Below, piece after piece: positions 8,580-18,069 of a DNA stretch of 56,569 bases. The stretch comes from Burkholderiales bacterium (GTDB lineage Bacteria; Pseudomonadota; Gammaproteobacteria; Burkholderiales; Burkholderiaceae_C): the NCBI GenBank assembly GCA_011391155.1, contig JAABRA010000392.1:1-56569 (forward strand), written 5' to 3'. A program made the position numbers and the translations under genes. The notes beneath the pieces are model-generated. The model did no database searches. It was not told the origin of the DNA and was given only the letters and a program-made list of their open reading frames with translations. Numbering within the stretch: position 1 is the first letter of the stretch; every line of letters starts with the position of its first letter.

Positions 8580-9866
8580 ATGCGCGCCGCACTCTGGCTC
8601 CTGGCGCTGTTTGGCGTGGCCGTGGCCCTGGCCCTGTTCGCCGGCAACAACCAGAGCACGATCACCCTGTTCTGGCCGCCTTACCGGATTGACCTGTCCC
8701 TGAATCTGGTGGTGTTGTTGCTGATGGCCACTTTTGTGGCGCTGCACGTGGCCTTGCGGGCCCTGGCGGCACTGTTCGAGATGCCGCGCCAGGCCCGGCG
8801 CTGGCGGGCTCAGCAGAGGGAGCGTGCCACCCACACCGCCTTGCTCGACGCGCTGGGGCACCTGCTGGCGGGGCGTTTCATCCGCGCGAGGAAGGCGGCG
8901 CTGGCGGCGCTCGCGCGTGAAAAGGCACTGAAGACCGGCGGCCAGCGTCTGGCCCACGCCGTGCAGCTGCGGGCCCTGGCGCACCTCGTGGCGGCGGAAA
9001 GCGCCCAGGCCCTGCAGGACAAGGCCAGCCGGGACGAGCACCTCCAGCAGGCACTGACCCACACGGCGAGTCGCAGCACGCCCGCCGTGCAGGAGATTCG
9101 GGAAGGCACGCAATTGCGGGCCGCCCGGTGGGCCCTCGACGAGCGCGACATGCAGGCCTCGCTGGACTGGCTCGATGCCTTGCCGCAAGGGGCGCAGCGC
9201 CGCACGGTGGCGCTGCGCATCAAGCTCAAGGCAGCACGACTGGCGCGGCAGACGCCGGTGGCGCTCGAAACCGCACGCCTGCTGGCCAAGCACCGGGCCT
9301 TCTCGCAGGCGGCGGCGCAAAGCCTGGTGCGTGGGTTGATCGGCGAGATGATCCAGGGCGCGCACGATCTGGCCCAGTTGCAGGGGGTCTGGAATCGTCT
9401 CGACTCCGCCGAGCGCCAGATGCCCGAGATAGCCATTCTGGCCGCCCAGCGATTGATGAGCCTGGGCGCGGAAGGTGCTATGGCGCGCAACTGGCTGCTG
9501 CCGGTGTGGGAGCTGGCGCTGGCCAGGCCTGATGCCCTCACGGAGATACAACGCGTCAAGCTGGTCCGGGTTCTGGAGGTGGGCCTGGTGTCTGGTGACA
9601 CGGTGGCTGATCGGGACTGGCTGGCCCGCATTGAAACTGCGCAGCAGCGCGACGCGCGGGATCCGAACCTGCAGTACCTGGCGGGCAAGGCGTGCATGAA
9701 TCGCCAGCTCTGGGGCAAGGCGCAGCAGCTGCTGGCGCAGGCCGCGACCGGGTTGAAGGATTCCGGGCTGCAGGCCAGCGCCTGGCGCGCACTGGCCGAA
9801 CTGGCCGAGCAGCGGGGGGATCCTGAAGTGGCCGCCCAGGCCTGGAAGAAGGCGGCCCAGGGCTGA
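8580..9866 (+). CDS. hemY: HemY-family haem biosynthesis membrane protein
   Basis: 428-aa inner-membrane protein with two N-terminal membrane segments (about residues 3-22 and 40-62) around the conserved LFAGNNQSTITLFWPPYRIDLSLN region, then a helical TPR-like domain rich in alanine and leucine. This is the proteobacterial HemY family found after hemX, distinct from the protoporphyrinogen oxidase also called HemY. The biochemical role is unproven. The start is firm: an in-frame TGA directly precedes the ATG (TGAATG). An 83-bp gap separates it from hemX. It converges on rne. Confidence 0.9.
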   Translation: MRAALWLLALFGVAVALALFAGNNQSTITLFWPPYRIDLSLNLVVLLLMATFVALHVALRALAALFEMPRQARRWRAQQRERATHTALLDALGHLLAGRFIRARKAALAALAREKALKTGGQRLAHAVQLRALAHLVAAESAQALQDKASRDEHLQQALTHTASRSTPAVQEIREGTQLRAARWALDERDMQASLDWLDALPQGAQRRTVALRIKLKAARLARQTPVALETARLLAKHRAFSQAAAQSLVRGLIGEMIQGAHDLAQLQGVWNRLDSAERQMPEIAILAAQRLMSLGAEGAMARNWLLPVWELALARPDALTEIQRVKLVRVLEVGLVSGDTVADRDWLARIETAQQRDARDPNLQYLAGKACMNRQLWGKAQQLLAQAATGLKDSGLQASAWRALAELAEQRGDPEVAAQAWKKAAQG

Positions 9867-9871
9867 AAGAC

Positions 9872-9900
9872 AAAAAGGCCAGGCGCTTGCGGGCCTGGCC
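9872..9900 (-). terminator. Intrinsic terminator of rne
   Basis: Perfect 8-bp stem GGCCAGGC/GCCTGGCC (9877-9884 and 9893-9900) with an 8-nt loop. On the minus strand the stem is followed by TTTTTG, fitting Rho-independent termination 40 bp past the rne stop. On the plus strand no T-run follows, but the hairpin may still stabilise the hemY end. Confidence 0.8.
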
Positions 9901-9941
9901 TGTGCCTCCGGATCAGCGCGGCCCGGCCGCGCCAGGCCCGG

Positions 9942-12900
9942 TCAGAACGGCAAGCTCAGGTTGCGCAAGTCCTTTTTGGTTTCCACCAGAACCAGCGGGC
10001 CCTCGTCTGCCACCACGATCGGCGCACGTTCGCGTGGCACATGCACCCGGGCCGGTTCGGCCGCAATGGCTGCCTGCACGGCCGCGATCTTGCCAGCGTC
10101 GGAGTTCACCCATTGCAGTCCGGACTGTTCGGCGATCTGGGTCAGTTCGGCCATCGGAAGCTTGAAAGCCACCACCTCGGGCAGCGTCGCCGCCGGAGCC
10201 GTCCGGGCAGCGGCCGGTGCCACGGGCGCCAGGGAGGCGGGCGTCGTGAGCATCTCGGCAACCTGTGGGCTTGCTGCAACCGGTGCCGGTGCGATCACCA
10301 CGGCTTCGTCCGGCTCCGCCGAGGCCGCGGACACCGGGGTGGGGCGGTCGAAGTAAGAGCGTGCAGCGGGCTCGCGCGACTCGCCGGCCGCTTCCGTGGG
10401 GACCGTGCCTGTCGGCGCGGCTGCGCTCTCAGCGCGGCTATCGCCACGGTCGCTGCCACGTTCTCCGTTGCGTTCACGGCGGTCGCGGCCATAGCGGTCG
10501 CGGGACCGGCGTTCCCGGCGCTCTTCGCCTTCGGGGCGGCTGGCGTTATCGGGTGATGCGCCCTCACCGGCCTCGCTGTCGTTGGCAGGCAGCGCCAAGG
10601 CATCGGAGGAGGTATCCAGGGCCTGCGGTGTCGCGGGCCGAGGGCTGGCGTCGGTCGTGTCATCGGGCCGGGCCGCTCCCCCATTTCGCCCTTCGCCGCG
10701 TTCACCGCGCGGGCGGCTGTCACCGCGCTCGCCCCGCTCCCGCCGGCCTTCGCCGCGCTCGCCACGGGGCGGACGGTCCTGGCGTGGCTCGCCGTTTTCG
10801 ACCAGCACCGGCGCTTCTGCACCCATGGCGGGCGCATTGCCGGACATGGCGGGCTGGGTCTCGCGGCGCTCGCGCGAACCGTTGCGCTCACCGCGCTCGG
10901 TACGCTCGGCGCGCGGCGGGCGCTGGTCGCCCTCACGAGACTCGGCGCGGGGCTCTGCGCGACCTTCCCCACGACCTTCCCCGCGGCCTTCACTGCGGCT
11001 GTCCCGTCGCCCGTCCCGGCCGCCGCGGCCTTCACCCGGGCCATCGCCCCGGCGTCCATCGCCCCGGCGTCCGTCGCTCCGGCCATCACCGCGACCTTCG
11101 CTCCTGCGGCCGTCGCGGCGTTCGCCGTCCCGTCCGGTGCGAGCTTCACGCTTTTCGTCCTTCCGCGGCTCGACAGCGGGTAGCGGTACAGCGGCGGGCG
11201 CGGGTGCCGGTGGGGGCGTTGTGCCGAACAGGCCCTTGAGCCAGCCGAAGAAGCCTTTCTCGGCCGGTGCCGGTGCCGGGGTGGGGGCTGTGACCGGCGT
11301 CGGCGCTGCCACCGGCGCCTTCACGGGCTCGGGTCGGGGTGCTGCGACCGGCGCGGGGGCGTCCGGCAGCACGCCCTTGATCACCGGCGTCTGCTTGTTG
11401 GTGGGCTCCTGGGAGCGACGCGTGACTGCGGTGGGGTCTTCCACTTCGTCCGCCATCTTGTAGCTGGCTTCGATATTGTCCAGGCGCGGATCGTCATGCT
11501 TGAGTCGCTCCAGCCGGTAGTTCGGGGTCTCCAGCGTCTTGTTGGGCACCATCAGCACGTTGATGCGCTGCTTGAGTTCGATCTTGGCAATTTCCGGGCG
11601 CTTTTCGTTGAGCAGGAAAGACGCCACATCCACCGGCACCTGGCACAGGACGGAGGCGGTGTTGTCCTTCATGGACTCTTCCTGGATGATGCGCAGGATC
11701 TGCAGCGCCGAACTCTCCGTGTCGCGGATATGGCCGGAGCCGCCGCAGCGCGGGCAGGGGATGGAGGAGCCTTCGCTCAGCGCGGGCTTGAGGCGCTGGC
11801 GGCTCATTTCCATCAGGCCGAACTTGCTGATCGAGCCGAACTGCACGCGGGCGCGGTCCTGGCGCAGGGCATCGCGCAGGCGGTTCTCCACTTCGCGGCG
11901 GTTCTTCGACTCTTCCATGTCGATGAAGTCGATCACGATCAGGCCGCCGAGGTCGCGCAGGCGCATCTGGCGCGCCACTTCGTCAGCGGCTTCCAGGTTG
12001 GTGCGCGTGGCGGTTTCCTCGATGTCGCCGCCCTTGATGGCGCGGGCCGAGTTCACGTCCACGCTGACCAGGGCCTCGGTGTGGTCGATCACGATGGCGC
12101 CGCCGCTGGGCAGCTGCACGGTGCGGGCATAGGCCGATTCGATCTGGTGTTCGATCTGGAAGCGGCTGAACAGCGGCGCGTCGTCGCGGTAGCGCTTAAC
12201 CCGCGCGGCATGCTCGGGCATGACGTGGGCCATGAACTGCTGTGCCTGGTCGTAGATGTCATCGGTGTCGATCAGGATGTCGCCGATGTCGTTGTTGAAG
12301 TAGTCGCGGATGGCGCGGATGACGAGGCTCGATTCCTGGTAAATCAGGAAGGCGCCCTTGCCGCCCTTGGTGGCACCGTCGATGGCGCCCCACAGCTTCA
12401 ATAGGTAGTTCAGGTCCCACTGGAGTTCAGGCGCGCTGCGGCCGATGCCGGCGGTTCGCGCGATGATGGACATGCCGTTGGGATATTCCAGCTGGTCCAT
12501 CGCCTCCTTGAGTTCGGCGCGGTCATCGCCCTCGATGCGCCGGCTGACGCCGCCGCCACGGGGATTGTTGGGCATCAGCACGACGTAGCGGCCCGCCAGC
12601 GAGATGAAGGTGGTCAGTGCCGCGCCCTTGTTGCCGCGTTCTTCCTTTTCAACCTGCACCAGCAGTTCGTCGCCCTCGCGGATCACGTCCTGGATGCGCG
12701 CCTGGCTGACCGACACGCCCTGGGCGAAATACTGCCGCGAGATTTCCTTGAACGGGAGAAAGCCGTGACGGTCCTCGCCGTAGTCTACGAAGCAGGCTTC
12801 AAGACTGGGCTCGACGCGCGTGACGACGGCCTTGTAGATATTGCCCTTGCGCTGTTCGCGCCCTTCAATTTCAATTTCGTAATCGAGCAGCTTCTGCCCG

Positions 12901-12959
12901 TCCACAATCGCCAGCCGGCGTTCTTCCGACTGCGTGGCGTTGATCAGCATCCGTTTCAT
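9942..12959 (-). CDS. rne: Ribonuclease E
   Basis: Endoribonuclease at the heart of the mRNA degradosome, which also matures rRNA and tRNA. The 1005-aa product begins [21 protein letters not shown], followed by the S1 RNA-binding domain (about residues 36-120), the 5'-sensor/RNase H-like regions, the DNase I-like catalytic domain with [13 protein letters not shown] and LIVIDFIDM (catalytic Asp residues), and the zinc link [12 protein letters not shown] near residue 405. Beyond about residue 530 the tail is low complexity: proline/alanine-rich, then a strongly Arg/Gly/Glu/Asp-rich stretch of repeated GRGEGR, GRRGDGR and GERGE units (about residues 600-860), then a conserved C-terminal patch ending [11 protein letters not shown]. 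The tail likely binds RNA and degradosome partners. A 527-bp upstream region could hold an autoregulatory leader. Confidence 0.97.
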   Translation of the reverse strand: MKRMLINATQSEERRLAIVDGQKLLDYEIEIEGREQRKGNIYKAVVTRVEPSLEACFVDYGEDRHGFLPFKEISRQYFAQGVSVSQARIQDVIREGDELLVQVEKEERGNKGAALTTFISLAGRYVVLMPNNPRGGGVSRRIEGDDRAELKEAMDQLEYPNGMSIIARTAGIGRSAPELQWDLNYLLKLWGAIDGATKGGKGAFLIYQESSLVIRAIRDYFNNDIGDILIDTDDIYDQAQQFMAHVMPEHAARVKRYRDDAPLFSRFQIEHQIESAYARTVQLPSGGAIVIDHTEALVSVDVNSARAIKGGDIEETATRTNLEAADEVARQMRLRDLGGLIVIDFIDMEESKNRREVENRLRDALRQDRARVQFGSISKFGLMEMSRQRLKPALSEGSSIPCPRCGGSGHIRDTESSALQILRIIQEESMKDNTASVLCQVPVDVASFLLNEKRPEIAKIELKQRINVLMVPNKTLETPNYRLERLKHDDPRLDNIEASYKMADEVEDPTAVTRRSQEPTNKQTPVIKGVLPDAPAPVAAPRPEPVKAPVAAPTPVTAPTPAPAPAEKGFFGWLKGLFGTTPPPAPAPAAVPLPAVEPRKDEKREARTGRDGERRDGRRSEGRGDGRSDGRRGDGRRGDGPGEGRGGRDGRRDSRSEGRGEGRGEGRAEPRAESREGDQRPPRAERTERGERNGSRERRETQPAMSGNAPAMGAEAPVLVENGEPRQDRPPRGERGEGRRERGERGDSRPRGERGEGRNGGAARPDDTTDASPRPATPQALDTSSDALALPANDSEAGEGASPDNASRPEGEERRERRSRDRYGRDRRERNGERGSDRGDSRAESAAAPTGTVPTEAAGESREPAARSYFDRPTPVSAASAEPDEAVVIAPAPVAASPQVAEMLTTPASLAPVAPAAARTAPAATLPEVVAFKLPMAELTQIAEQSGLQWVNSDAGKIAAVQAAIAAEPARVHVPRERAPIVVADEGPLVLVETKKDLRNLSLPF

Positions 12960-13486
12960 CGCGGAACCTTTACGTAAACAAAGTACCTGCCCTCGAGGGG
13001 CCTTTGATGCCGAAACTGACGCTGTGAACCGAAGGGAATTGCCGGAGGAGCCTGTGGCAGTGCCGAGTTTTATCTCTGCAGCCGGGGCGTGGGCGCGTGG
13101 AAGGGGGCGAGGGGGGATGGGTGTTGATCAGCTGTGAATAAAACAGCTGCAGGCGCCCGAAGGCGGCCAGTTCGGGTCGAACTCATGCCGTTGGGCGGAG
13201 GCAGAAGCCATCGCCAGAAGGCAGAAATTGACAATATCAACACAAAAGTCTCGCTTCGATCCGTTCGCCAGCGATGCGCTGGCGAACTTGGGTATTCCGT
13301 ATCTGGGTTTCATGGCGCCGGCTCGTCCGGTGGGATTGTGTGCCACTGTCAGCGCGGGCCTCCAGTCTGCAGACAATGCGCATCGGCGGCATCGACCTTC
13401 CAGCGCGGCTGGGCGTGATGGCTGGACTAAACTCCCCGGTTGGGAGCCAACTTCCATTCAAATCAACCACTTACAGCCTGTCGCTA
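12960..13486. other. Divergent leader region between rne and rluC
   Basis: No convincing gene. Short open frames overlap on both strands, but none has a ribosome-binding site or a recognisable product. The region contains a perfect 11-bp inverted repeat at 13263-13287 (GTTCGCCAGCG, 3-nt loop, CGCTGGCGAAC) with no T-run on either side, which would form a stable hairpin in the rne 5' leader. A CAGCTG pair lies at about 13129-13149. No clear sigma-70 promoter could be assigned to either gene. RNase E is known to autoregulate through its 5' UTR in E. coli, so a long structured leader would fit. Confidence 0.5.
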
Positions 13487-14518
13487 GTGAACAAGATTAT
13501 AGGGGCCAACCCGCCGCCGGCAAGCCTTCGGGGGGCAACTCAGGGACAACCCCAAGTCCAGAGCGTGATCGTCGATGAAGAGTCAGGTGGCCAGCGGCTG
13601 GACAATTTCCTGATTCGCCAGCTCAAGGGGGTGCCGAAAACCCATGTCTACCGCATCATCCGCAGCGGTGAGGTGCGGGTCAACAAAGGCCGGGCCTCTG
13701 CGGATTCACGGGTGCAATCGGGGGACGTGGTGCGCCTGCCGCCGGTGCGGACCGCTGACAGTGCGGCACAGAAGATCGAGCGCCCGGCGCCAGGCCGCGA
13801 ATTTCCGCTGTTGCTGGAGGACGAGGCTTTGCTGGCGATCGACAAGCCGGCCGGAGTGGCTGTGCACGGGGGCTCCGGCGTGAGCTTTGGTGTGATCGAA
13901 CAGCTTCGGCAGGCGCGACCCCAGGCCCGGTTCCTAGAACTGGTGCACCGGCTGGACCGTGAAACCAGCGGCATCCTGCTGGTCGCAAAAAAGCGCAGCG
14001 CGCTCAAGCACCTTCAGGAGCAGTTTCGCGAAAGGGAGACCGGAAAGACTTATCTGGCGCTGGTCGCGGGGGACTGGCCCGCCAGCAAGAAGGTCATTGA
14101 CGCCCCGCTGCACAAATACGTGCTGCCGGGCAAGGAAGGCGGTGCCAGCGCCGGCGAACGCCGGGTGAAGGTGGTCGCCAGGGACGATCCGGACGGCATG
14201 CATTCCGTGACCCTGGTCAAGATTCGCCAGCGATTGACGGGTTTCACCCTGCTCGAAGTCACGATCAAGACCGGCCGCACCCACCAGATCCGGGTGCATC
14301 TGGCATCGCAGGGGCACGCCATCGCCGGCGATGACAAATATGGCGACTTCGAACGCAACAAGGCCTTGCAGAAACAGGGCCTGAAGCGCATGTTCCTGCA
14401 TGCCTGGCGGTTACAGTTCAACCATCCGGCCAGTGGCGAACGCATTGAACTGCGCGCCGATCTGCCTCCAGAACTTGAAAATTTTGTCGCCCATGTCACC
14501 CCGCCCCCGCCAGTTTGA
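13487..14518 (+). CDS. rluC: 23S rRNA pseudouridine synthase, RluC type
   Basis: Isomerises uridines of 23S rRNA (955/2504/2580 in E. coli) to pseudouridine. After a variable N-terminus comes an S4 domain (about residues 28-90, QRLDNFLIRQLKGVPKTHVYRIIRSGEVRVNKGR) and the RluA-type catalytic domain with HRLDRETSGILL (Asp157) and TGRTHQIRVHL. The frame is open back to 13274, but sequence before about residue 25 is not conserved. GTG 13487 (MNKIIGANPPPA) is the best start, giving 343 aa; GTG 13565 is the alternative if the AT-rich GATTATAGG near 13495 is a promoter. Divergent from rne, an arrangement common in proteobacteria. Confidence 0.92.
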   Translation: MNKIIGANPPPASLRGATQGQPQVQSVIVDEESGGQRLDNFLIRQLKGVPKTHVYRIIRSGEVRVNKGRASADSRVQSGDVVRLPPVRTADSAAQKIERPAPGREFPLLLEDEALLAIDKPAGVAVHGGSGVSFGVIEQLRQARPQARFLELVHRLDRETSGILLVAKKRSALKHLQEQFRERETGKTYLALVAGDWPASKKVIDAPLHKYVLPGKEGGASAGERRVKVVARDDPDGMHSVTLVKIRQRLTGFTLLEVTIKTGRTHQIRVHLASQGHAIAGDDKYGDFERNKALQKQGLKRMFLHAWRLQFNHPASGERIELRADLPPELENFVAHVTPPPPV

Positions 14519-15158
14519 CCTGATCGCCTTTGACTGGGATGGCACCCTGTTCGATTCGACGGCCATCATCACGCGCAGCATCCAGCGGGCGGTGCAAGAC
14601 GTCGGCGGCACGGTGCCCAGTGCCAAAGATGCCGCCTATGTGATCGGCATGGGGCTGATGCAGGCGCTGGCGCACGCCGCACCCGATGTGCCGAAGGACA
14701 AATATCCCGAACTGGGCGCGCGCTACCGTCACCACTACACCCGGCATCAGAACGACATCAGCTTGTTCGACGGCGTGCTGGCGCTGCTGGCGGATCTGCG
14801 TTCACGCCAGCACTGGCTGGCCGTGGCCACCGGCAAGAGTCGACTCGGACTCAACGAAGCGCTGCAGGCGGTCGAACTTCGGGGCAGCTTTGACGCCTCC
14901 CGAACGGCGGATGAAACCGCCGGCAAGCCGGACCCGCTGATGCTCAAACAATTGATGCGGGAGTTCGGCGTCGAACCCGCGCGCACGCTGATGATCGGCG
15001 ATACCACGCACGATCTGCAGATGGCGCTGAATGCGGGCTGCGCCAGCGTGGGCGTGAGCTACGGCGCGCATGAGCCGGAGGCCTTCCATGCGCTGCATCC
15101 CCGGTTTGTCGGCCATTCAGTGCCGGAACTGCATGACTGGCTGCGGGCCAACGCTTGA
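14493..15158 (+). CDS. HAD-superfamily (subclass IA) phosphatase, Gph-like
   Basis: 221-aa soluble phosphohydrolase. Motif I is DWDGTLFDS (Asp nucleophile near residue 13), motif II ATGKSR, motif III the Lys of AGKPDPLML and motif IV IGDTTHDLQMA. An alpha-helical cap lies between motifs I and II. It is closest in layout to phosphoglycolate or nucleotide phosphatases, but the substrate cannot be set from sequence. ATG 14493 lies 26 bp inside the rluC end, so the two are probably translationally coupled. It is followed by a Rieske gene and sppA in the same direction. Confidence 0.9.
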   Translation: MSPRPRQFDLIAFDWDGTLFDSTAIITRSIQRAVQDVGGTVPSAKDAAYVIGMGLMQALAHAAPDVPKDKYPELGARYRHHYTRHQNDISLFDGVLALLADLRSRQHWLAVATGKSRLGLNEALQAVELRGSFDASRTADETAGKPDPLMLKQLMREFGVEPARTLMIGDTTHDLQMALNAGCASVGVSYGAHEPEAFHALHPRFVGHSVPELHDWLRANA

Positions 15159-15165
15159 CTTGTCC

Positions 15166-15537
15166 GTGACGACACTGGTTTCCCTGTGCAATTCCGGCGA
15201 CCTGATCGATGCCGGCGACGCCGTGCCCTTCGATGTGGTGTACGAGGGGCGATCCTGCCGGGCCTTTGCGATCCGCTTCCAGGGGCGGGTTCATGCCTAC
15301 CTGAACCGCTGCATGCACGTGGCCATGGAAATGGACATGGTGCCCAACCGGTTTTTCGACCACACTGGCCAATGGCTGATCTGCGCCACCCACGGCGCCA
15401 CCTACCGGCCTGACACCGGCGCCTGTGCAGGAGGCCCGTGCCGCGGCGGTCTGATCGCCATTGCCCTGACAGAACAGGAAGGCCGGGTGCACTGGCATAC
15501 TGGGAAAAACCTTTACCCGATTGAATCCCGATCATGA
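15166..15537 (+). CDS. Small Rieske [2Fe-2S] protein
   Basis: 123-aa single-domain Rieske protein. The two iron-sulfur half motifs are C-M-H in LNRCMHVAMEMD and C-A-T-H in WLICATHGATY, with the second half followed by C-A-G-G-P-C-R-G. There is no catalytic oxygenase domain, signal peptide or membrane segment, so it resembles the ferredoxin-type subunits found alone near HAD and sppA genes. The redox partner is unknown. The start is GTG 15166 (TTG 15160 is possible), only 7 bp after the HAD gene stop; the stop overlaps the sppA ATG (ATGA), suggesting coupling. Confidence 0.88.
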   Translation: MTTLVSLCNSGDLIDAGDAVPFDVVYEGRSCRAFAIRFQGRVHAYLNRCMHVAMEMDMVPNRFFDHTGQWLICATHGATYRPDTGACAGGPCRGGLIAIALTEQEGRVHWHTGKNLYPIESRS

Positions 15538-16574
15538 CCGACCCCAATGTCCCTGCCCCACCGAATTCGGATGAAAAAAGGCCTGAACCCAGCGTGGAAC
15601 GGTCATATTCAGCTCCTGATAATGTATTGAAAGACGCGGCCAACCAGGGCTCGGGCTGGGAGCGCTCGACCCTGGAAAAGCTGGCTTTTGCCGCGCTGGA
15701 CGAGCAGCGGGCAGCGCGTCGCTGGCGCAACTTCACGCGTCTGGCCTGGCTGCTGCTTTTTGCGGCCGCGGGCTGGATGCTGTTCAGCCGCAGCACGCCC
15801 AGCGCGGACCCCAGCACGCCGCATACGGCGGTGGTCGAAATCCGGGGCGAGATCGCGTCCGGTGGCGACGCCAGTGCCGAATCGGTGGTGTCGGCGATGC
15901 GGGGCGCGCTGGAAGACAAGGGGTCGCAGGCGCTGGTCCTGCTGATCAGCTCACCCGGGGGCAGTCCGGTGCAGGCGGGCATCATCAACGATGAGATCAC
16001 GCGCCTCAAGGCGCTGCACAAGAAGCCCGTGTATGCTGTGGTCGAGGAGTCCTGCGCTTCAGCCGCTTATTACGTTGCCGCGGCTGCCGACCAGATTTAT
16101 GTGGACAAGGCCAGCATCGTGGGCAGCATCGGGGTCCTGATGGATGGTTTTGGCTTTACCGGGCTCATGGAGAAACTGGGCGTGGAGCGGCGCCTGATGA
16201 CCGCCGGGGCCAACAAGGGCTTCCTCGATCCCTTCAGTCCGCAGACCGAGGCGCAACGCGCCCACGCGCAGACCATGCTGAACCAGATTCATCAGCAATT
16301 CATCGACGTGGTCAAGAAGGGGCGTGGCGCCCGCCTGAAGGAAACCCCCGAGATGTTCAGCGGCCTGTTCTGGACCGGTCAGCAAGCCGTCGAAATGGGT
16401 CTCGCGGACGGGCTGGGCACCCTGGATCAGGTGGCGCGTGACGTGGTCAAGGCCGAAGATATCGTGGACTACACTCGCCGTGAAAACTTGGCCGAGCGGC
16501 TGGCCAAGCGCTTTGGCGCGGCCTTGGGCGAAGGCGGGGTGAATGCGCTGAGGTCAGCGCCCGGGCTTCGTTGA
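15534..16574 (+). CDS. sppA: S49 family signal-peptide peptidase (SppA-like)
   Basis: Membrane-anchored Ser/Lys protease of the short SppA type, which clears signal peptides in the inner membrane. The 346-aa protein has a cytoplasmic N-terminus of about 70 residues, one membrane anchor (about residues 72-90, LAWLLLFAAAGWMLF), the oxyanion region LLISSPGGSP, the serine motif EESCASAAYY (Ser176) and the lysine region ERRLMTAGANKGFLDPF. Residues about 13-34 (EKRPEPSVERSYSAPDNVLK) are a translated family A repeat in the cytoplasmic tail. The start overlaps the stop of the Rieske gene. Confidence 0.93.
   Translation: MTDPNVPAPPNSDEKRPEPSVERSYSAPDNVLKDAANQGSGWERSTLEKLAFAALDEQRAARRWRNFTRLAWLLLFAAAGWMLFSRSTPSADPSTPHTAVVEIRGEIASGGDASAESVVSAMRGALEDKGSQALVLLISSPGGSPVQAGIINDEITRLKALHKKPVYAVVEESCASAAYYVAAAADQIYVDKASIVGSIGVLMDGFGFTGLMEKLGVERRLMTAGANKGFLDPFSPQTEAQRAHAQTMLNQIHQQFIDVVKKGRGARLKETPEMFSGLFWTGQQAVEMGLADGLGTLDQVARDVVKAEDIVDYTRRENLAERLAKRFGAALGEGGVNALRSAPGLR
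15570..15638 (+). repeat. Family A repeat inside sppA
   Basis: Reads GGCCTGAACCCAGCGTGGAA then CGGTCATATTCAGCTCCTGA. It is a divergent copy but keeps CCCAGCGTGGAA, GGTCAT and AGCT at the right spacing. Forward orientation, translated as EPSVERSYSAP, in the same frame as the copies in hemD and asnB. Confidence 0.75.
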
Positions 16575-16620
16575 GCGCATGACGGGGGCCGGCGGGCCAG
16601 GGCTGCGGCTCCTCCGGCGC

Positions 16621-17424
16621 TTATCGTCCGATCGCAAAAACGGCTGGCGTGCTGTTGTCAGGGCCCGCTGTCTGTTGGCGCCAGGTTTTCGCCAGATGGC
16701 TTTGCGTCCGGGCGCCGGAAAGGGTGAGCCCGCTGCTGATCGCCAGCCGGGTGTTGTGCTGCAGGTGCTGCAGCAGCGCCTGCAGCAGTGCGGCGTTGCG
16801 ATACGGCGTTTCGATGAATAGCTGGGTCTGGCCGGTTTTGAGGGCCAGGGACTCGAGTTCACGGATACGGCGCGCGCGCTCCGCCGTGTCGTGCGGCAGG
16901 TACCCGACGAAAGCGAAGTTCTGGCCATTCATCCCGCTGGCGGCCAGGGCCAGCAGCACGGACACCGGACCCGCCAGGGGGAAGACTTGCAGTCCCAGTT
17001 CGTGGGCGGCGCGCACGACCGAACTGCCCGGGTCGGCAATCGCCGGCATGCCAGCTTCACTCACCAGGCCCATGTCGTGGCCGTTCAATGCGGCCGTCAG
17101 CAGGGGCCGGGCGTCAAAGCCCGCGCCTGGAGCGCCGGCATGATCGCCCTTCTTGTGCACCTGGTGCGGCAGTTCGGCGATGGTTTGTGCCTGGAGAGGC
17201 AACGCCAGCGGCACCAGCGCGTCCACGCGCTTGAGGTAGGCGCGCGCGGACTTCGCGTTTTCGCAGATCCAGTGCGTCAGCCGCGCCGCCACGGTCAGCG
17301 TGCCCTGCGGCATGACATCGGTGAGCGGTGCCTGGCTGTCGCAGCCGAAGTCCAGCGGCGCCGGTACCAGGTAGAGCCTGCCGTGGCGCGCGGCGCCGGC
17401 ATAGGGTCGGGATTGGGGGGTCAT
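16621..17424 (-). CDS. Tetrapyrrole-methylase-family SAM methyltransferase (RsmI-related)
   Basis: 267-aa protein of the TP-methylase superfamily. RsmI-like features are GRLYLVPAPLDFG at the N-terminus, a middle segment GLVSEAGMPAIADPGSSVVRAAHELG and PLAGPVSVLLALAASGMNGQNFAFVGYLP, with an IETPYRN motif later. RsmI 2'-O-methylates C1402 of 16S rRNA, but this protein lacks the canonical GTLYVVATPIGNLGD start, so it is more likely a divergent paralogue with an unproven target. Its ATG overlaps the maf stop (ATGA on the minus strand), so the two are co-translated. It converges on sppA. Confidence 0.85.
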   Translation of the reverse strand: MTPQSRPYAGAARHGRLYLVPAPLDFGCDSQAPLTDVMPQGTLTVAARLTHWICENAKSARAYLKRVDALVPLALPLQAQTIAELPHQVHKKGDHAGAPGAGFDARPLLTAALNGHDMGLVSEAGMPAIADPGSSVVRAAHELGLQVFPLAGPVSVLLALAASGMNGQNFAFVGYLPHDTAERARRIRELESLALKTGQTQLFIETPYRNAALLQALLQHLQHNTRLAISSGLTLSGARTQSHLAKTWRQQTAGPDNSTPAVFAIGR

Positions 17425-18044
17425 AGCAGTTTGATGCCGGCGGCGCGGATCATGCGGCAGGTGCGGATCAGTGGCAAACCGACCAGTGCGGTCGGGTCGT
17501 CGCTGTCGATCGCTGCCAGCAGGGCAATGCCAAGCCCTTCGCTCTTGGCCGCGCCGGCGCAGTCGTAGGGCTGTTCGGTGTGCAGATAGTTCTCGATTTC
17601 TGCGTCGCCCAATCCATCCTCGAGGCTTCGAAAGCGCACCCTGACTGGCGCCAGGTCCACCTGCTCGAAGCCGGTGGCAACGCAGACCACCGCCACAGCG
17701 GTCTGAAACACCACGGTCTGGCCACGCATGCGCTGCAATTGCGCCATGGCGCGCGCATGGGTGCCCGGTTTGCCCAACGCCGTGCCATGGAGGTCCGCGA
17801 CCTGGTCCGAGCCGATCACCACAGCCTGCGGATGCAGCCGCGCGACCGCGCGCGCCTTCTCAAGCGCCAGGCGCAATGCCAGTTCACGCGGTAGTTCAGA
17901 AGCGCGGGGGGACTCGTCGACGTCCGGTGAGGCGACCTCAAACGGGATGTGCAGGCGTTCCAGCAGTTCGCGGCGGTACCGCGAGGTTGAACCCAGCACC
18001 AGGGGTCGACCGGGCGGCGAAATTGGGCAAGCAAGGTCAGTCAT
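17421..18044 (-). CDS. maf: Maf-family nucleoside-triphosphate pyrophosphatase (YceF type)
   Basis: House-cleaning NTP pyrophosphatase. The motifs LVLGSTSRYRRELLERL, SPDVDESP, VIGSDQV and GKPG are those of Maf proteins. The EQPYDCAGAAKSEGLGI and DPTALVGLPLI segments match the YceF branch, which prefers m7GTP. At 207 aa it is complete. It lies head to head with yceD, with only 25 bp between the start codons, so their promoters must overlap or lie within coding sequence; the maf-yceD-rpmF-plsX-fab neighbourhood is conserved in proteobacteria. Confidence 0.92.
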   Translation of the reverse strand: MTDLACPISPPGRPLVLGSTSRYRRELLERLHIPFEVASPDVDESPRASELPRELALRLALEKARAVARLHPQAVVIGSDQVADLHGTALGKPGTHARAMAQLQRMRGQTVVFQTAVAVVCVATGFEQVDLAPVRVRFRSLEDGLGDAEIENYLHTEQPYDCAGAAKSEGLGIALLAAIDSDDPTALVGLPLIRTCRMIRAAGIKLL

Positions 18045-18069
18045 CCCTTGATTCTCTTACACTGGCCGG

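Noticed and set aside
7953-9551. 532-codon minus-strand frame over hemX-hemY
   Set aside because: Antisense shadow rich in Arg, Gln and Gly, with no domain; it crosses the boundary of two real genes.
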